Shown piece after piece: positions 33,767 to 34,693 of a stretch of DNA of 34,693 bases; positions within the stretch are counted from its first letter, which is position 1; every line of letters begins with the position of its first letter. Position numbers and translations under genes: made by a program. The stretch is from Microcoleus sp. CAWBG506 (GTDB taxonomy: Bacteria; Cyanobacteriota; Cyanobacteriia; Cyanobacteriales; Microcoleaceae), in the NCBI GenBank assembly GCA_020883125.1, contig JAHREW010000008.1, positions 1 to 34,693 on the forward strand, read 5' to 3'. Below the pieces are notes generated by a model that searched no databases, was not told the origin of the DNA, and was given only the letters and a program-made list of their open reading frames with translations.

Positions 33767-33823
33767 GGATACCCATGCGTAAGTCAGGTATACTGAGAGA
33801 TAGAGCGTTAACATTGCAAATGT

Positions 33824-34072
33824 ATGACAGCAACAATACATATCAGCAAGTTGGGTAATTCCTTGGCTTTGCCAATACCTGACTACATTGTAAAATTTCT
33901 CAACCTGAAAGCCAACGATTCAGTAATTTGTAGTATAGAAGATGGCAAACTGGTCATAGAGCCGGTAAATAATTCAATCTCCAAATATACTCTAGATGAA
34001 TTATTGGCAGGTGAAATAGAATCCACCGCCGAAGTTTCTTGGGGAAAACCAGAAGGAGAAGAAACTTGGTAA
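33824..34072 (+). CDS. mazE: MazE-type antitoxin (AbrB/SpoVT domain)
   Basis: An 82-residue antitoxin. The N-terminal swapped-hairpin DNA-binding domain reads TATIHISKLGNSLALPIPDYIVKFLNLKANDSVICSIEDGKLVIEP, typical of MazE. The acidic C-terminal tail (DELLAGEIESTAEVSWGKPEGEETW) is the part that wraps around MazF. It overlaps the mazF start by seven bases. In an intact pair it would repress its own promoter; the toxin here is frameshifted, so it may be an orphan. Confidence 0.9.
   Translation: MTATIHISKLGNSLALPIPDYIVKFLNLKANDSVICSIEDGKLVIEPVNNSISKYTLDELLAGEIESTAEVSWGKPEGEETW
34054..34058 (+). promoter_or_regulatory. Ribosome binding site that sets the mazF start
   Basis: AGGAG lies seven bases before TTG 34066, inside the last codons of mazE. 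The resulting N-terminus MVNYIPERGHFIRLNFDPQAGHEQ matches MazF proteins, so TTG 34066 is preferred over the in-frame TTG at 34039. Confidence 0.7.
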
Positions 34073-34423
34073 ATTATATTCCCGAACGAGGTCATTTCAT
34101 TCGCCTCAATTTTGACCCCCAAGCCGGACACGAACAAATGGGAACTAGACCTGCACTGGTTGTAAGTCAAACTAAATTCAACCGGAAAATGGGGTTTGTG
34201 TTTGTCTGTCCTATTAGCACCACACAACGCAAAAATCCGTTTTATGTTCCCATTCCCGAAGGTGATGCGGTAACAGGTTTAATTATGACGGATCAATTGC
34301 GTTATGCAAGATTATCGGGCAAGGCAAGCAAGTTTTATTAATGAATGTCCGGGAGATGTAATTGAGGAAGTGTTGAGACGAATTCATCCTATTTTATTTG
34401 AAAATGTGACTGTTGAAAAGTAA
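34066..34423 (+). pseudogene. mazF: MazF/PemK-type toxin, frameshifted near the C-terminus
   Basis: A ribosome-independent mRNA endonuclease toxin of the MazF family. Residues 1 to about 75 are well preserved: MVNYIPERGHFIRLNFDPQA, GTRPALVVSQTKFN, GFVFVCPISTTQRKNPFYVPIPEG, TGLIMTDQLR. After about 34300 the frame drifts into YARLSGKASKFY and stops at 34339-34341. The family's C-terminus is readable in another frame: DYRARQASFINECPGDVIEE and VLRRIHPILFENVTVEK, ending at 34421-34423. The difference is one extra base or two missing ones. The catalytic Arg of GTRPAL and the Thr of ISTT are kept, but the last helix is lost, so toxicity is probably abolished unless the shift is a sequencing error. 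Confidence 0.88.
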
Positions 34424-34449
34424 TTAATCAACATCAAATCCATTAAATT

Positions 34450-34511
34450 GTAGGGGCGGGTTCACCCTAATTTATGCCACTCAACGACAATCTAAATAAA
34501 CCCGCCCGCCA
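34450..34511. repeat. GTAGGGGCGGGTT hairpin family, copy D
   Basis: GTAGGGGCGGGTTCACC at the left and AAACCCGCCCGCC at the right. The 30 bases from 34445 are identical to 34664-34693. Confidence 0.8.
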
Positions 34512-34559
34512 CCACCCGAAATCTCGCCCAAATTCAGAATTCATTGGTCATCGCGTGGG

Positions 34560-34621
34560 GTGGGGGCGGGTTTATAAATATTTCGGTTTTTCAATTTAAA
34601 TTTTGGTGAACCCGCCCCTAC
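34560..34621. repeat. GTAGGGGCGGGTT hairpin family, copy E
   Basis: GTGGGGGCGGGTTT is mirrored by GAACCCGCCCCTAC. It lies 48 bases after copy D, with its TTCACC end on the opposite side, so D and E are in inverted orientation. Confidence 0.8.
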
Positions 34622-34668
34622 ATTAATCATGAATTATCGCACAAAAATCATCCAAAATCGACCAAATT

Positions 34669-34693
34669 GTAGGGGCGGGTTCACCCTAATTTA
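34669..34693. repeat. GTAGGGGCGGGTT hairpin family, copy F, cut by the window edge
   Basis: Left arm and start of the loop only. Identical to the start of copy D as far as the window reaches. Apart from copies D-F I see nothing in 34424-34693. Confidence 0.8.

Overview
The window reads as chromosomal DNA of a filamentous cyanobacterium, probably of the Oscillatoria/Microcoleus/Phormidium type. The evidence is many HIP1-type GCGATCGC octamers, petM of the cytochrome b6f complex, ycf39 of photosystem II assembly, a kinase-GUN4 fusion, two NAD kinases, xisH/xisI genes, and a high density of short palindromic and tandem repeats. The genus is an inference from style; no rRNA is present to settle it.

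Layout. 1-2552: the 3' end of one group II intron, then a second, nearly complete group II intron (194-2552) whose reverse transcriptase carries a frameshift. 2725-5287 (minus): msrA, murE (with an in-frame 45-bp repeat expansion) and a glutaredoxin-like gene just upstream of murE. 5505-8456 (plus): an ATP-dependent DNA ligase-like protein with its own consensus promoter, then ffh. 8610-16493 (minus): a frameshifted Uma2 nuclease gene, lptC, a LabA-like NYN protein, metG, hrcA with a clear terminator, an alpha/beta hydrolase and an ACT-domain protein. 16781-21073: a GNAT acetyltransferase of the plant-plastid NSI type, tRNA-Pro(UGG), ispG, nadK, and a divergent CDGSH / HxlR-regulator pair with two TTTAAA-centred palindromes between them. 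21196-24798 (minus): a 1200-residue coiled-coil / roadblock-like / BON / OmpA membrane protein. 25093-28842: pdxA, the 34-residue petM, a four-copy 34-bp palindromic tandem array, ycf39 and a second nadK.

28843-34693 is accessory DNA rich in small inverted-repeat elements and damaged genes: a 5'-truncated gene next to a 168-bp inverted-repeat element; a xisI gene split by a 124-bp element with a TA target duplication (removing it restores the frame exactly); a Phd-type antitoxin followed by a toxin stub; a Ser/Thr kinase-GUN4 fusion; xisH with an internal stop followed by an intact xisI; a winged-helix-HicB fusion; and mazE followed by a frameshifted mazF. At least six copies of a GTAGGGGCGGGTT hairpin family are scattered through the window, four of them in this right-hand part, and one of those lies inside the element that split xisI.

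Most of the window is housekeeping: protein targeting and translation (ffh, metG, tRNA-Pro), peptidoglycan and outer membrane (murE, lptC, the OmpA-type protein), isoprenoid and cofactor synthesis (ispG, nadK x2, pdxA), redox repair (msrA, glutaredoxin-like, CDGSH) and photosynthesis (petM, ycf39). The less described pieces are the ligase-like protein with an unknown N-terminal domain, the large OmpA protein, the winged-helix-HicB fusion, and the small mobile elements caught interrupting genes. I found no CRISPR array, rRNA or full-length transposase.
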